Shown in pieces: positions 7,028 through 16,500 of a DNA stretch of 64,000 bases. The notes below the pieces were generated by a model. It saw nothing but the letters and a program-made list of their open reading frames with translations, made no database searches and had not been told where the DNA came from. The translations under genes and the position numbers were made by a program. The DNA is from Clostridia bacterium (lineage in GTDB: Bacteria > Bacillota > Clostridia > Oscillospirales > Acutalibacteraceae): contig JAGBSO010000022.1 of the NCBI GenBank assembly GCA_017631795.1, positions 62,001-126,000 of the forward strand. The letters run 5' to 3'. Every line of letters begins with the position of its first letter. Within the stretch, counting starts at the first letter, position 1.

Positions 7028-8672
7028 ATGTTTCTTTAAAATGATCGAGAATTGCAGCAACTCGCAATGTTTTTCTTGCATCAGCGGCATTTACTTTTCC
7101 GTCAAGATTAACGTCTGCAGCTGTGTAATACACACCTGTAAGTTCTTCAATTTTTGCAGATGCACGAAGAATAAGTCTGGCATCAGCTGCATTTATTTTT
7201 CCATCAGAATCTATGTCACCGGTTACACTTATATAGTAGTTTGTGACATCGCCTTCAGGAGATTCATGATTCAGTCTGCAACCTGTTGTTATATAATCTT
7301 CTTCATTCAGCATGATATTGTTTTCATCATAAACAACAAATGAACTGCTGTTTGTAAAACATGCAAGAAAATCACCGATAAGCATGTTTTTTGCCACATT
7401 TGAAATAATAAGATTTTCGTGATCGACTTTTATAACAGTATTTTCAACGGGGATGATTTTATGAATTTTGTTTGAAATCTGAGAATCATCACCGATATTT
7501 CCGTTTCCGTTGCTTTCACCGAAAACAATAACTGTTACATACTCATTTCCGCATTCGGTACAGATATATTTTACCTGTGCTGAGAGACCGTCTGCTGATT
7601 CTTTTATAACTTCATAAGTATCAGGATATACGTGACCTGCTTTTCCGATCATTGTGGAAACAGAAGCTTTTCCGCAAAGTGTACACACTTTGTGTTTGAG
7701 ACCTGTTGATGAACATGTTGCTTCTTTTGTGACAATCCACTCATCAGAATATGTATGAGCATCGGGAGCAAGATTAATGGGCAATACATCTGTTCTTTCA
7801 TCACAATAAATGCAATGTTTTGACATTTCACCCGCTGATATACAATCAGCTTCTTTATCTATGGTATATTCATCAGAGAAAGTATGTTTATCAGGCATTA
7901 CGGGAATTGATGCTTCATCAAAAGGAGCATCACAGACTGTACAATGTCGTGATATCACACCTTCTGATATACAGGTTGACTCTGTATCAATTGTCCATTC
8001 ATCGCTGAGTGTATGTTTTCCCGTAGCAGGTACAACTCTTCTCTCTGCTTCATTGCCGCATATATCACAATTTGTGACCATTATTCCGTCTTTTGCACAT
8101 TCGGGAAGCACGATGACTTTCCACTGTGAATTTTCAGTTATCACATGTTTTTCACTGTCTGCAGGAATTTCTTCTTCACCGAAATATCCGTTACAATGCT
8201 TACACTCATAAGCTTTCACACCAGCTGTAAGACATGTTTCGGGAGTTACCACAACATATCCGCCTTTTGCAGTATGTGCATCAGGCTCAGCAGGAACCTC
8301 TGTTACTTCAGCAGCAGAATTACAGCCTGAACAGATTCTGAACTTAACACCGGGTGTGACACAAGTGGGTTTAGGATCATAAGTCCAATAAGATGATAAC
8401 TGTGAATGATTATCGGGATCTTCAGGAATTGTGACAATATCCTTGGCACTGCAAATAACACAGCTTCTGTACTTTGTGCCTGTTGATGAACAATTTGCAG
8501 GTTTTGCGATTATATACTCACCGCCGTTTGCATAAACATGATTTTCACATGAGTCACTACCTGCCATTGCATTTTCAGAAACTGTATCAACATCAACAGT
8601 CACAGCACCGATAATTACGATGCAAAGCACTGCTATTATTCCTGTTGCGATAAAACTTACAAAACGTTTCAT
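7017..8672 (-). CDS. Secreted dockerin protein with eight CxxC repeats
   Basis: 551 residues. N-terminal signal/transmembrane segment (KRFVSFIATGIIAVLCIVII), then about eight repeats of roughly 45 residues, each with TC-x3-G-x5-C-x2-C followed by a Pro-Asp/His spacer. The last repeat is degenerate. A small beta domain follows (about 390-470). It ends in a type I dockerin with two calcium-loop halves, GDIDSDGKINAADARLILR and ADVNLDGKVNAADARKTLR. The dockerin should attach the protein to a cohesin scaffold outside the cell. The CxxC repeats could bind metal or form disulfides. Start 8672 is chosen over 8681 because GGAGG lies 9 bases before it. Oddly, it leads an operon with two RNA methyltransferase genes. 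Confidence 0.85.
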   Translation of the reverse strand: MKRFVSFIATGIIAVLCIVIIGAVTVDVDTVSENAMAGSDSCENHVYANGGEYIIAKPANCSSTGTKYRSCVICSAKDIVTIPEDPDNHSQLSSYWTYDPKPTCVTPGVKFRICSGCNSAAEVTEVPAEPDAHTAKGGYVVVTPETCLTAGVKAYECKHCNGYFGEEEIPADSEKHVITENSQWKVIVLPECAKDGIMVTNCDICGNEAERRVVPATGKHTLSDEWTIDTESTCISEGVISRHCTVCDAPFDEASIPVMPDKHTFSDEYTIDKEADCISAGEMSKHCIYCDERTDVLPINLAPDAHTYSDEWIVTKEATCSSTGLKHKVCTLCGKASVSTMIGKAGHVYPDTYEVIKESADGLSAQVKYICTECGNEYVTVIVFGESNGNGNIGDDSQISNKIHKIIPVENTVIKVDHENLIISNVAKNMLIGDFLACFTNSSSFVVYDENNIMLNEEDYITTGCRLNHESPEGDVTNYYISVTGDIDSDGKINAADARLILRASAKIEELTGVYYTAADVNLDGKVNAADARKTLRVAAILDHFKETYEN

Positions 8673-8697
8673 ATGTATCATCCTCCATATATAAAAT

Positions 8698-8726
8698 ATA
8701 TTATCATGTTACATCTGTTAAGTCAA
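8698..8726 (-). promoter_or_regulatory. Promoter of the dockerin-yabB-like-rsmI operon
   Basis: Minus strand TTGACT (8721-8726), 17 bases, TAATAT (8698-8703), with GGAGG and the start codon immediately downstream. Confidence 0.7.
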
Positions 8727-8746
8727 CAAAAATAAAGAAAAACATA

Positions 8747-8775
8747 TTGTACATAATTGGCTTTTATGTTATGAT
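8747..8775 (+). promoter_or_regulatory. Promoter of the RluA-family gene
   Basis: TTGTAC (8747-8752), 17 bases, TATGAT (8770-8775). It lies downstream of alternative in-frame start codons and so supports the start at 8792. It is divergent from the dockerin promoter 20 bases away. Confidence 0.5.
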
Positions 8776-8791
8776 TGTCTGCGGTGATAAT

Positions 8792-9445
8792 ATGGTTAAA
8801 ATTCTGTTTGAAGACGAGCATATCATTATCTGTGAAAAACAGGTCGGTATGCTGTCTGAAGATTCAGCATCAGATGAAAGTCTGCCCAATATCCTGAAGA
8901 AACTGACAGGCGGCGAAATTTACACTCTGCACAGACTTGATAAGCCTGTGGGCGGTGTTATTATGTATGCAAAAACAAAAATAAGTGCCGCTGCTTTTTC
9001 AGCAATCATTGCAGAAAATAAACTTGAAAAAACTTATCTTGCAGTAACAGACGGTCACATTGAAAAAAAGACCGGCGAGATGCGCGATCTTTTATTTAAA
9101 GATTCACGCAAAAACAAAACTTTTGTTGTAAAACGAATGAGAAAAGGTATAAAAGAAGCCGTTCTGAATTACGAAGTCTTGCAGGAATCAGATGCATTAT
9201 CGTTTGTAAAAATCAAACTTGTGACAGGAAGATCACATCAGATAAGAGTGCAGTTTGCATCACGCAAAACTCCTCTCACCGGTGACGGAAAATACGGCAG
9301 CAGAAACAACAGATGTTCAATTGCATTGTGGTCACATTCACTGTCATTCACACATCCGCTGACTTCCGAATCAATGACCGTTTCTTCACTTCCTGACATA
9401 AATATTTACCCATGGAGTGAATTCAGAAAAGAAAGTGAAATGTAA
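8792..9445 (+). CDS. RluA-family RNA pseudouridine synthase
   Basis: 217 residues. The catalytic Asp50 lies in LHRLDKPVGGVIMYAK, a variant of HRLD-x2-TSG. The second signature is GRSHQIRVQF near 150, followed by PLTGDGKYG. There is no N-terminal S4 domain, so this is a short RluA-type enzyme. Such proteins isomerise uridines in rRNA or tRNA; the site cannot be told from the sequence. MVKILFEDEH is taken as the N-terminus because a promoter overlaps the longer frame. Its last 23 bases overlap the convergent gene on the other strand. Confidence 0.88.
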   Translation: MVKILFEDEHIIICEKQVGMLSEDSASDESLPNILKKLTGGEIYTLHRLDKPVGGVIMYAKTKISAAAFSAIIAENKLEKTYLAVTDGHIEKKTGEMRDLLFKDSRKNKTFVVKRMRKGIKEAVLNYEVLQESDALSFVKIKLVTGRSHQIRVQFASRKTPLTGDGKYGSRNNRCSIALWSHSLSFTHPLTSESMTVSSLPDINIYPWSEFRKESEM

Positions 9446-9848
9446 GTTCTTTTCCGCATTTCGGACATGTTATCTGCTTTCTGTGTTTACCCTTTTTCAG
9501 TCTGAGAAATTCACCGCAGCCTTTGCATGTTCTGAATCTGTGAGTTTTAAAGAATTTCAAACGCAATTTCATGTGTTCAATATAGGGGTTCCATGCATTG
9601 AGAAACTGCTCAAATCTGAAATTTTCACTGTATCTCTTCTGCAGATTTTTTGACAAAACACGGAAAACCGCATATGCAAGAACAGCATACTGCAAAACAG
9701 TTATTACAATATAACCTATTAAAAAATATCTGAAAAATATTTTTATGAAGCACAATGCTCCGTAAATCACAACAAGGCCTGTTGTCAATTTATCAATTCC
9801 GTTTCGTCCTGCCATAAAATTCCTGAGTTTAATAAGAAAATTCTGCAT
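9423..9848 (-). CDS. Membrane protein with C-terminal zinc ribbon
   Basis: 141 residues. Two hydrophobic helices (about 24-40 and 43-60) are followed by a basic linker and a C-terminal zinc ribbon CKGCGEF...CPKCGKEL, likely cytoplasmic. Similar small proteins are widespread hypothetical proteins in Clostridia. The partner is unknown. It converges on the pseudouridine synthase gene and overlaps it by 23 bases. Confidence 0.75.
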   Translation of the reverse strand: MQNFLIKLRNFMAGRNGIDKLTTGLVVIYGALCFIKIFFRYFLIGYIVITVLQYAVLAYAVFRVLSKNLQKRYSENFRFEQFLNAWNPYIEHMKLRLKFFKTHRFRTCKGCGEFLRLKKGKHRKQITCPKCGKELTFHFLF

Positions 9849-9885
9849 TTTTTCACTCTTTTCTGTATCTGTTCATATAATATAA

Positions 9886-9914
9886 TTGACATTATTAAAA
9901 AATAATATTATAAT
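9886..9914 (+). promoter_or_regulatory. Consensus promoter of cysK
   Basis: TTGACA (9886-9891), 17 bases, TATAAT (9909-9914): a perfect sigma-A consensus, 33 bases before the cysK start. Confidence 0.9.
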
Positions 9915-9947
9915 TTATTAGTATATGTTTGTTATGAGGTGTATATT

Positions 9948-10874
9948 ATGATATACAACAATATTCTTGAAGCAATGGGAAGCACTCCCCTTATAAGACT
10001 TTCAAAAATCGTTCCTGAAGATTCAGCAGAAATCCTCGTAAAGTATGAAGGTCTTAATGTGGGCGGTTCAATCAAAACAAGAACCGCTTTCAATATGATT
10101 AAAGAAGCTGAAAAACAGGGCAAAATCAACAAAAACACAATCATCGTTGAGCCCACAAGCGGCAATCAGGGCATCGGTCTTGCACTGGTAGGTGCAGTCA
10201 GAGGATATACAACTAAAATCATTATGCCCGACTCTGTAAGTGTTGAAAGAAGAAAACTTGTTGAGCATTATGGTGCTGAAGTTATTCTTGTGCATGACGA
10301 CGGCAACATCGGTGAATGTATTGAAAAATGTGTTCAGACCGCAATGGACATGGCAAAGGAAGACAGCAGAGTCTTTATTCCTCAGCAGTTTGAAAACGAA
10401 GCTAATCCGACTGTACACAGACATCACACAGCTCTGGAAATTCTTGAACAGACAGCAGGTGCAATTCACGGATTCTGTTCAGGTATCGGCACAGGCGGCA
10501 CAATAACAGGTATCGGTGAAGTCCTTAAAGCTCAGAATCCTGACATTGAAATCTGGGCTGTTGAGCCTGAAAACGCTGCAATTCTTGCAGGCGGAAACAT
10601 CGGCACACACCTTCAGATGGGTATAGGTGACGGTCTTATTCCTCCGATTCTCAACACAAATATTTACAATGACATCTGCATTATTACCGACGATGAAGCA
10701 ATAGGCACAGCTAAGGCACTTGCTAAAGAAGAAGGACTTATGTGCGGCATTTCAAGCGGTACAAATGTTGCAGCCGCATTGAAACTTGCAAAAAAACTCG
10801 GCAAAGGAAAAACAGTTGTAACAGTTCTTCCCGACACTGCAGAAAGATATTTCTCAACACCGCTTTTTGATTAA
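9948..10874 (+). CDS. cysK: Cysteine synthase A (O-acetylserine sulfhydrylase)
   Basis: 308 residues, the typical CysK length. The PLP lysine is Lys43 in NVGGSIKTRTAFNM. The substrate-loop motif PTSGNQG is at 69-75, the phosphate-binding loop GIGTGGTITG near 177-186, and the C-terminal ERYFSTPLF is characteristic of CysK. It makes L-cysteine from O-acetylserine and sulfide. Start 9948 is preceded by GAGG; an upstream in-frame GTG at 9939 overlaps that box and is rejected. It is a single-gene unit with its own consensus promoter and terminator. No cysE or T-box leader is visible. Confidence 0.95.
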   Translation: MIYNNILEAMGSTPLIRLSKIVPEDSAEILVKYEGLNVGGSIKTRTAFNMIKEAEKQGKINKNTIIVEPTSGNQGIGLALVGAVRGYTTKIIMPDSVSVERRKLVEHYGAEVILVHDDGNIGECIEKCVQTAMDMAKEDSRVFIPQQFENEANPTVHRHHTALEILEQTAGAIHGFCSGIGTGGTITGIGEVLKAQNPDIEIWAVEPENAAILAGGNIGTHLQMGIGDGLIPPILNTNIYNDICIITDDEAIGTAKALAKEEGLMCGISSGTNVAAALKLAKKLGKGKTVVTVLPDTAERYFSTPLFD

Positions 10875-10898
10875 TCAATACATTATATTAAAATACCT

Positions 10899-10933
10899 GC
10901 CGGATGCATTTCTGCATCCGGCTTTGTTTTTTG
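10899..10933 (+). terminator. Terminator of cysK
   Basis: Perfect 10-base stem GCCGGATGCA/TGCATCCGGC (10899-10922), 4-base loop, then TTTGTTTTTT. Confidence 0.92.
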
Positions 10934-10976
10934 TAAGTATATTATATTCTGTATTTATTTAATAAACATTTAAAAA

Positions 10977-13481
10977 TCAGATAGTTTCAAGATTTGCAGA
11001 ACATCTGAGAATAAGTCTTGCATCTGATGCATTAACTGAATTATCCTTATTCACATCTGCTGCAACAAGTCCGTCTGCAGTCAATTCTCCGATTCTTGCT
11101 GAATAGCGCAGTACAAGTCGGGCATCAGCCGCTGTTATCTTCTCATCGCCGTTGACATCACCCGGCATCACATCGATAACTGTTATTTCTGCAGAAAATG
11201 CAGATGCGATACTGTTTGCAGAATCTTTTACAGCACAGAAAATTTTATAAATGCCTTTTTCTGAGAATGTTATAACACTTTCAGGATTCTTCGAATAAGC
11301 ACCGTTTTTGATGATCTTATTATCTTTGAAGACCGTAAAGCAGTACAATAAGTTGCCTGTACCGCCTGATGCTTTTATTTCACATGTGATCTGACCATCT
11401 GTTTTCACTTTCAATTCACTGACATTGACAACATCTATACCTAATGCACTGTAAACAGCAACTTCTTCAGAACTGATCTCTTCAGATGAAGAATATGAGT
11501 CTTCAAGATAAACTTTCAGAACATAAGTACCTGATTTTTCAGGAATATATGAAAGTGTATTGAGGATTGATGATCTTTCAAACAGCAATTCACCGTCGTG
11601 ATATACGGAATACATATAAAATACGGAATCAGAATCAGAAACTGCATGAACTGTCCATGTTATTTTTTCGTATGCATATGTATATTCATCGACGTCGCTT
11701 TTTACCGAATCAAGCTGCAATTTATTATGAACAACAAAATTTCCGCTGTAACCGTCAATTTCCCTTTCATCACTTGTCAGAACTTCAACATAGAAATAAT
11801 ATACACCGGGGTTTTCAGGCGAATAGCTGAATGTATTCTTTGTTGTATGATGTAACTGTGAATAGATTTTTTCTCCGGCATCGTTATACAAAGAAAACTT
11901 ATACATGCATGTAACATCAGCAGAAACAGCAACCGAACATGTTACAGGATTTCCTGTCTGAACAAAATCATCACTGAGTCTGATTGATTCGATTTTAACG
12001 GGAACAACTTCTGCCGTCACTTTCTCTGCATAATCAAGAGAAATCCAGCCTTCTTTTCCGTTATAGGATATTTTTCCCCATCCGCTGAGAATATCAGTTA
12101 CGATAACAACTGTACCGTTACTGAGCATTCCGATAACATCACCATCAACAGCAGATTTTCTGACATTCAGCGCTGAGGCGGTAATTTTATATTCAACAGG
12201 TTCAAAAGGAGTTTCTTCGGGCGGGTCTTCTATGGGCGTTGCTGAATAATTACCGTTTATAATTATGTATGTTCCGTCAAATGAAGATCCGTCTTCTTGG
12301 GATGATGATCGGAATTTCATATCAGAAGCCTTAACATAATAACCTTCCTGAGTTTTCAGCCATGCTGCACCTACGGAATTGACACCTGAATGGGTTATAT
12401 AAAGAAGTGCTCCGTTATCAACATAAGCTATAATATTGTTACCTTCAGAGGGTTCAAGGCGCAAAGGTGTTTTTGTGTCATTCTTCGCACTTACAACATA
12501 TGTAGAATTTTTGGTTTCGGCAGTATTTCTGAATTTGACAGTTTCAGCAGAATATGCATCATATGCCGTAAGATTGCTGCTGAAAATATAGTGTCCTGTA
12601 TTTGTCTTGTACCAGGAAGCACCGAAATTATTTTTACCCTGATATGTAATGTACAGAATTGTTCCTTTTTCAAGACGTTTATAGAGATCACTGCTTCCGC
12701 TCGGGTAATGTCTGAGTGCAGTTCCGCCTGCGGATTCATCAGAAACAACATAATAAGAGTATATTTTTTTCTTTGTTGAGTTAAAGACATCAACATCCGC
12801 TGTCGGATCATACTTATTGTTCACATCAGGATCTGCAGGCGGTTTATCATCTGCAAAAAAGTTATCATCTTCAACTGAAACCGAAGGAGATGAAACATAC
12901 CAATATGCGGTAAGATTTTCAATCTGCTCATCCTGAGTTTCACCCACAATAGTGGATTCTATAAGCGGAATTCTGCCTTCAGGTGCATTCTGAGCAGGGT
13001 CAGAAACATAAAATGTGTCATATTTCTTATTATAATCACAAAGCAGAACAGCGTGACTCTGTCCTTTTGTTCCACCGTTATAAATTACGATACCCTGAGG
13101 ATTTTTTTCCAGCAAATCTAACAGTTCTTCTTTATTATCAACTTCAGCAGAAAAATATCCGTGACCTATAGTTATATTATAACAAGTATAGTACCAACGA
13201 AGACCTGTTCCTTCTATCCACGCAACTTCGCGTATATTTTCCTCAGTTATATTTTCCCAATCATCAAATTCGGAACAGATTGCAGTTCTGCGCATGAGCA
13301 TTGCAGCACTGGCAAGGGTACATGTTACGGAAGTCTGCTGTTTCAGAAAAACATTCGATGTATTAAGATCAGTATAAGTTACAGCAGATGCTGTTATTGA
13401 TGACGGCATAAGTCTGAACGGAGTAAATACAGTTAAAATTACCAACAAAATGCTCATAAAGCATTTAATATATTTTGACAT
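10977..13481 (-). CDS. Secreted C39-like peptidase with SH3 domains and dockerin
   Basis: 834 residues. A signal peptide (about 1-32) leads to a C39-like papain-fold domain with Cys54 (SVTCTLASAAML), His143 (GQSHAVLLCDY) and Asp161 (YVSDPAQ) as a plausible triad. Two SH3-like units follow (TALRHYPSG... and TPLRLEPSEG...). Next come a canonical bacterial SH3 (LNVRKSAVDGDVIG...GWGKI) and three Ig-like segments with repeated Y-x-F patterns. The C-terminus is a type I dockerin (GDVNGDEKITAADARLVLR, ADVNKDNSVNASDARLILR). The expected role is hydrolysis of peptides or cell-wall crosslinks while docked to a cohesin. Ribosome site AAAGG lies 6 bases before the ATG. Monocistronic, with its own promoter. 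Confidence 0.85.
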   Translation of the reverse strand: MSKYIKCFMSILLVILTVFTPFRLMPSSITASAVTYTDLNTSNVFLKQQTSVTCTLASAAMLMRRTAICSEFDDWENITEENIREVAWIEGTGLRWYYTCYNITIGHGYFSAEVDNKEELLDLLEKNPQGIVIYNGGTKGQSHAVLLCDYNKKYDTFYVSDPAQNAPEGRIPLIESTIVGETQDEQIENLTAYWYVSSPSVSVEDDNFFADDKPPADPDVNNKYDPTADVDVFNSTKKKIYSYYVVSDESAGGTALRHYPSGSSDLYKRLEKGTILYITYQGKNNFGASWYKTNTGHYIFSSNLTAYDAYSAETVKFRNTAETKNSTYVVSAKNDTKTPLRLEPSEGNNIIAYVDNGALLYITHSGVNSVGAAWLKTQEGYYVKASDMKFRSSSQEDGSSFDGTYIIINGNYSATPIEDPPEETPFEPVEYKITASALNVRKSAVDGDVIGMLSNGTVVIVTDILSGWGKISYNGKEGWISLDYAEKVTAEVVPVKIESIRLSDDFVQTGNPVTCSVAVSADVTCMYKFSLYNDAGEKIYSQLHHTTKNTFSYSPENPGVYYFYVEVLTSDEREIDGYSGNFVVHNKLQLDSVKSDVDEYTYAYEKITWTVHAVSDSDSVFYMYSVYHDGELLFERSSILNTLSYIPEKSGTYVLKVYLEDSYSSSEEISSEEVAVYSALGIDVVNVSELKVKTDGQITCEIKASGGTGNLLYCFTVFKDNKIIKNGAYSKNPESVITFSEKGIYKIFCAVKDSANSIASAFSAEITVIDVMPGDVNGDEKITAADARLVLRYSARIGELTADGLVAADVNKDNSVNASDARLILRCSANLETI

Positions 13482-13516
13482 AATCCACCTTTAATATTCA
13501 TAATATTACAATTTAA

Positions 13517-13545
13517 TTTTAATTTATTTAAGTAAGAATGTCAAG
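13517..13545 (-). promoter_or_regulatory. Promoter of the C39-like dockerin gene
   Basis: Minus strand TTGACA (13540-13545), 17 bases, TAAAAT (13517-13522). Confidence 0.75.
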
Positions 13546-13556
13546 TGAAATATAAT

Positions 13557-13585
13557 GAAAAAAGCAGGTGCAAAAGCACCTGCTC
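13557..13585 (-). terminator. Terminator of the giant secreted-protein gene
   Basis: Perfect 9-base stem AGCAGGTGC/GCACCTGCT (13563-13584) with a 4-base loop, followed on the minus strand by a T-run. Confidence 0.9.
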
Positions 13586-13597
13586 TGTTATTGAATT

Positions 13598-16500
13598 TTA
13601 GCCACCAAATAACTGGTTGAAGAATGCACTGATCTTCGCAAAGAATTCCTGGATAAGCTTGATAAGTCTTGCAAAACCTGAAAGTGTTTCATTGGGAGGA
13701 CCACCGTCATCCATGAGAGCACTGACGTAAGTTGTGATGTTGTCAAGATCTTCAAACATATCAATAATGCTGAAATCAACTCTCTTGAAGCGTTTGCCGA
13801 GTTCACCTGCGATGGGAACGAGCACCTTAATAATGATGTAAAGAAGATTCATTACAATATCAGGAGCTTCAGCTTCGTTTGCCTTCATGTTGAGGTATGA
13901 GAAAATTTCACGGATAAGATCATCATTATCATCTTCGTCATCAAGCTGTGCAAAACCGACAAGGAAGTTTGCAATGTTTTCTGCATTATCTTCATAGAAC
14001 AGCGTATCTGTAACAAGTCTGAAGATAAGTGTTATCAGATCAGCACCGCCTGCAGTGTCAAGGTAAACATATTTATTACCTGCTACAGATGTCTTACCTA
14101 CAATTGTACCTGCACAAAGAGTTGTAAGGTCAAGGTAAGGAAGCTTGATGCTGAGTGTACCTACAGCATAAACGTCTTCTGTTACTGTTACAGTTTCATA
14201 TTTACCGATAACGTTGCCGTCTTCATCGTACTCTTCGTTACCGTTTGCATCAAGAATGGGAGTGAATACTTCTTCTTCAACTTCCTTTGTTCCGACTACA
14301 AGGTTTTTATTCTCGATATCAAATGAAAGTGCTTCACCGAGAACGCCGTCAAGCAGCTGGTTAACAACCTGGTTAAAGTCAACGTCAAGAGGAATTGAAA
14401 GATTGAGAGCCATGTCACCGATACGAAGGTTTGCAAGAAGTGAATTTACAATAGGATATGCATCAACCAACGGTGAAAGGATATCAAGAAGTACGTATGC
14501 AAAGTGAGCAATGTTGTTTACAAGACCGTTAAGACCACCGACTGAAATGAAGAACAGAAGGTTGGGAATAAGATTGAGAACAACATCAATCGGGTTTTCA
14601 AATACTTTTTCGACAAGTCCGATAATGGGCTGGAACAGATAATAAATTGTATCACAATTTTCAGCTGTTTCTGATGTGCCGTTGAAAGCCTTTTCAAAGT
14701 ATGACTTGAAGCTTATAAGTCCGTCTGTTGCACCGAGTGTTTCCATAAGAGGAATCCATGCATACTGATAAACTTCATAGCTGGGGATGTTGACAAGACC
14801 AACGTCACTGAGTTTGGGATTACCGTCTGCATCGTAAATAGTGTTACCGTTTGCATCTTTCATCTCATGTCTGAGAAGCATAAGGTCATCACCAAGGAAG
14901 ATAAACTTGATAAGAATTGCGAAGGGTGAAAGAACTGCTGATGCAGCTTTAAGGAAGATTTCAGAATCTGAACAAATACTATTGATCTTAGGATTATTGT
15001 AACCCCAATCGTATGCATAAAGGTTTACAATTTCTTCTTCGGGTTCTTCAGTACCTTCTTCAGTTCCGTCTTCTGTACCTTCTGTTTCATCGATTGTTTC
15101 AACATCTTCTTCTACTTCTTCTTCAGTTTCTTCATCTTTTACAACAACGCCTGTCTTGAAGAATGTTGCATCAGTGAATTTATCTGCTTCTTTAGCTATA
15201 GCAAGAAGTTCCTGATATGTTTCTATATCATTAGGATTGTTTCTCAATGAATTTTCTGCATCCTGATAGAGTTTTTCTGCTGCTACGCTTTCTTCGATGA
15301 GAACATTATAAACTGATTTGAGAATAACTTCATTTCCGTTTTCGTCAAGAACAACGTCACCGTTTTCATCAAGAAGTTTGCTGTTTGATTTGATTCCTTC
15401 ACCGAATTCATAAAGAAGAGCTTCAGCAACTGCACGCTTAGACAGTTTTACACCGAGAGCTGCATCAAGAATTCCGAGGATATCGATGCTTCCGCCGAGA
15501 TCTGAAAGAAGACCGTAAAGCATTGATGCAAGATCACTGATCATATCGTTTGTGAAGAGCATGTCACTGACAAGATCCTCAAGGAATCCGCCGAGTGAAT
15601 CCATACCGTCCATCTTGAGCATTGCAAATACATCTTCTACAATCTGATCAAGATTGTCAACAATGTATTCAGCCTTATCCTTTGACCAGTTTTCTGTGTA
15701 AAGAATTGCCGTACCGTATGCAAAGTCATTATGCTCTTCTGCAGCTGAAATAATTTCATTTGCATGGTAGTCGATGGGATATATATCATATGTATAATCC
15801 TCACCCTTTACAACATCACCGCCGAGCACCTGCCAGAGTGAACCGAATTCGTTCTTATAGAACAATTCAAGAAGAGCTGCGATCGCTGCATCAGGATTAA
15901 GAGCAACATTATTAATGATATCTATAATTCTGAGACCTGCAAAGAGTTCACCGTAAAGTGTCTCCTGATCAAGTCCGAAAACGTCAAGCAATGTGTAATC
16001 ACTTGTGAAGCTGCTGCCTGAGAAAGGTCTGTACATAAGGGCTGTAAGTGCATATCTGAGAAGGAACAGGAATACAAGACCTTCAGTTTCTACAGCTTTC
16101 TGCCCTTCACCGATCTGAACATCGATATAATAACGGGTATTTGCAGGCCAGTTACCGTTGTTTGTTTCAAGTGCAGTATATCTGCCTGAAGAAATTTGTT
16201 TAACTGTACCGATTGCCTGAAGCTTATAGTCCATGATGGGAGGAAGTGCAGCTTTTTCAGAAAGAGTTACGGGGTCACATACATAGCTGTAATCGCCTGA
16301 CTCAAGAATGTCTGCAGGAATGTATTCTTTACCTGCAACTTTATAAGTTACACTGACTTCTTCATCGTCAACTATTTCAGTTACTGTGTATTCATAATAT
16401 TCACGAACTGCTTCGTTGAAAGCAATCATCTGTTCTTCGTCACGTTCAGTTACAACCTGACCCTTCCAGTTTTTCCAACCGATTTCGTTACGAAGAGCAT

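Noticed and set aside
9939-9947. GTG start for cysK
   Set aside because: The GTG overlaps the ribosome box; ATG 9948 has good spacing and matches normal CysK N-termini.
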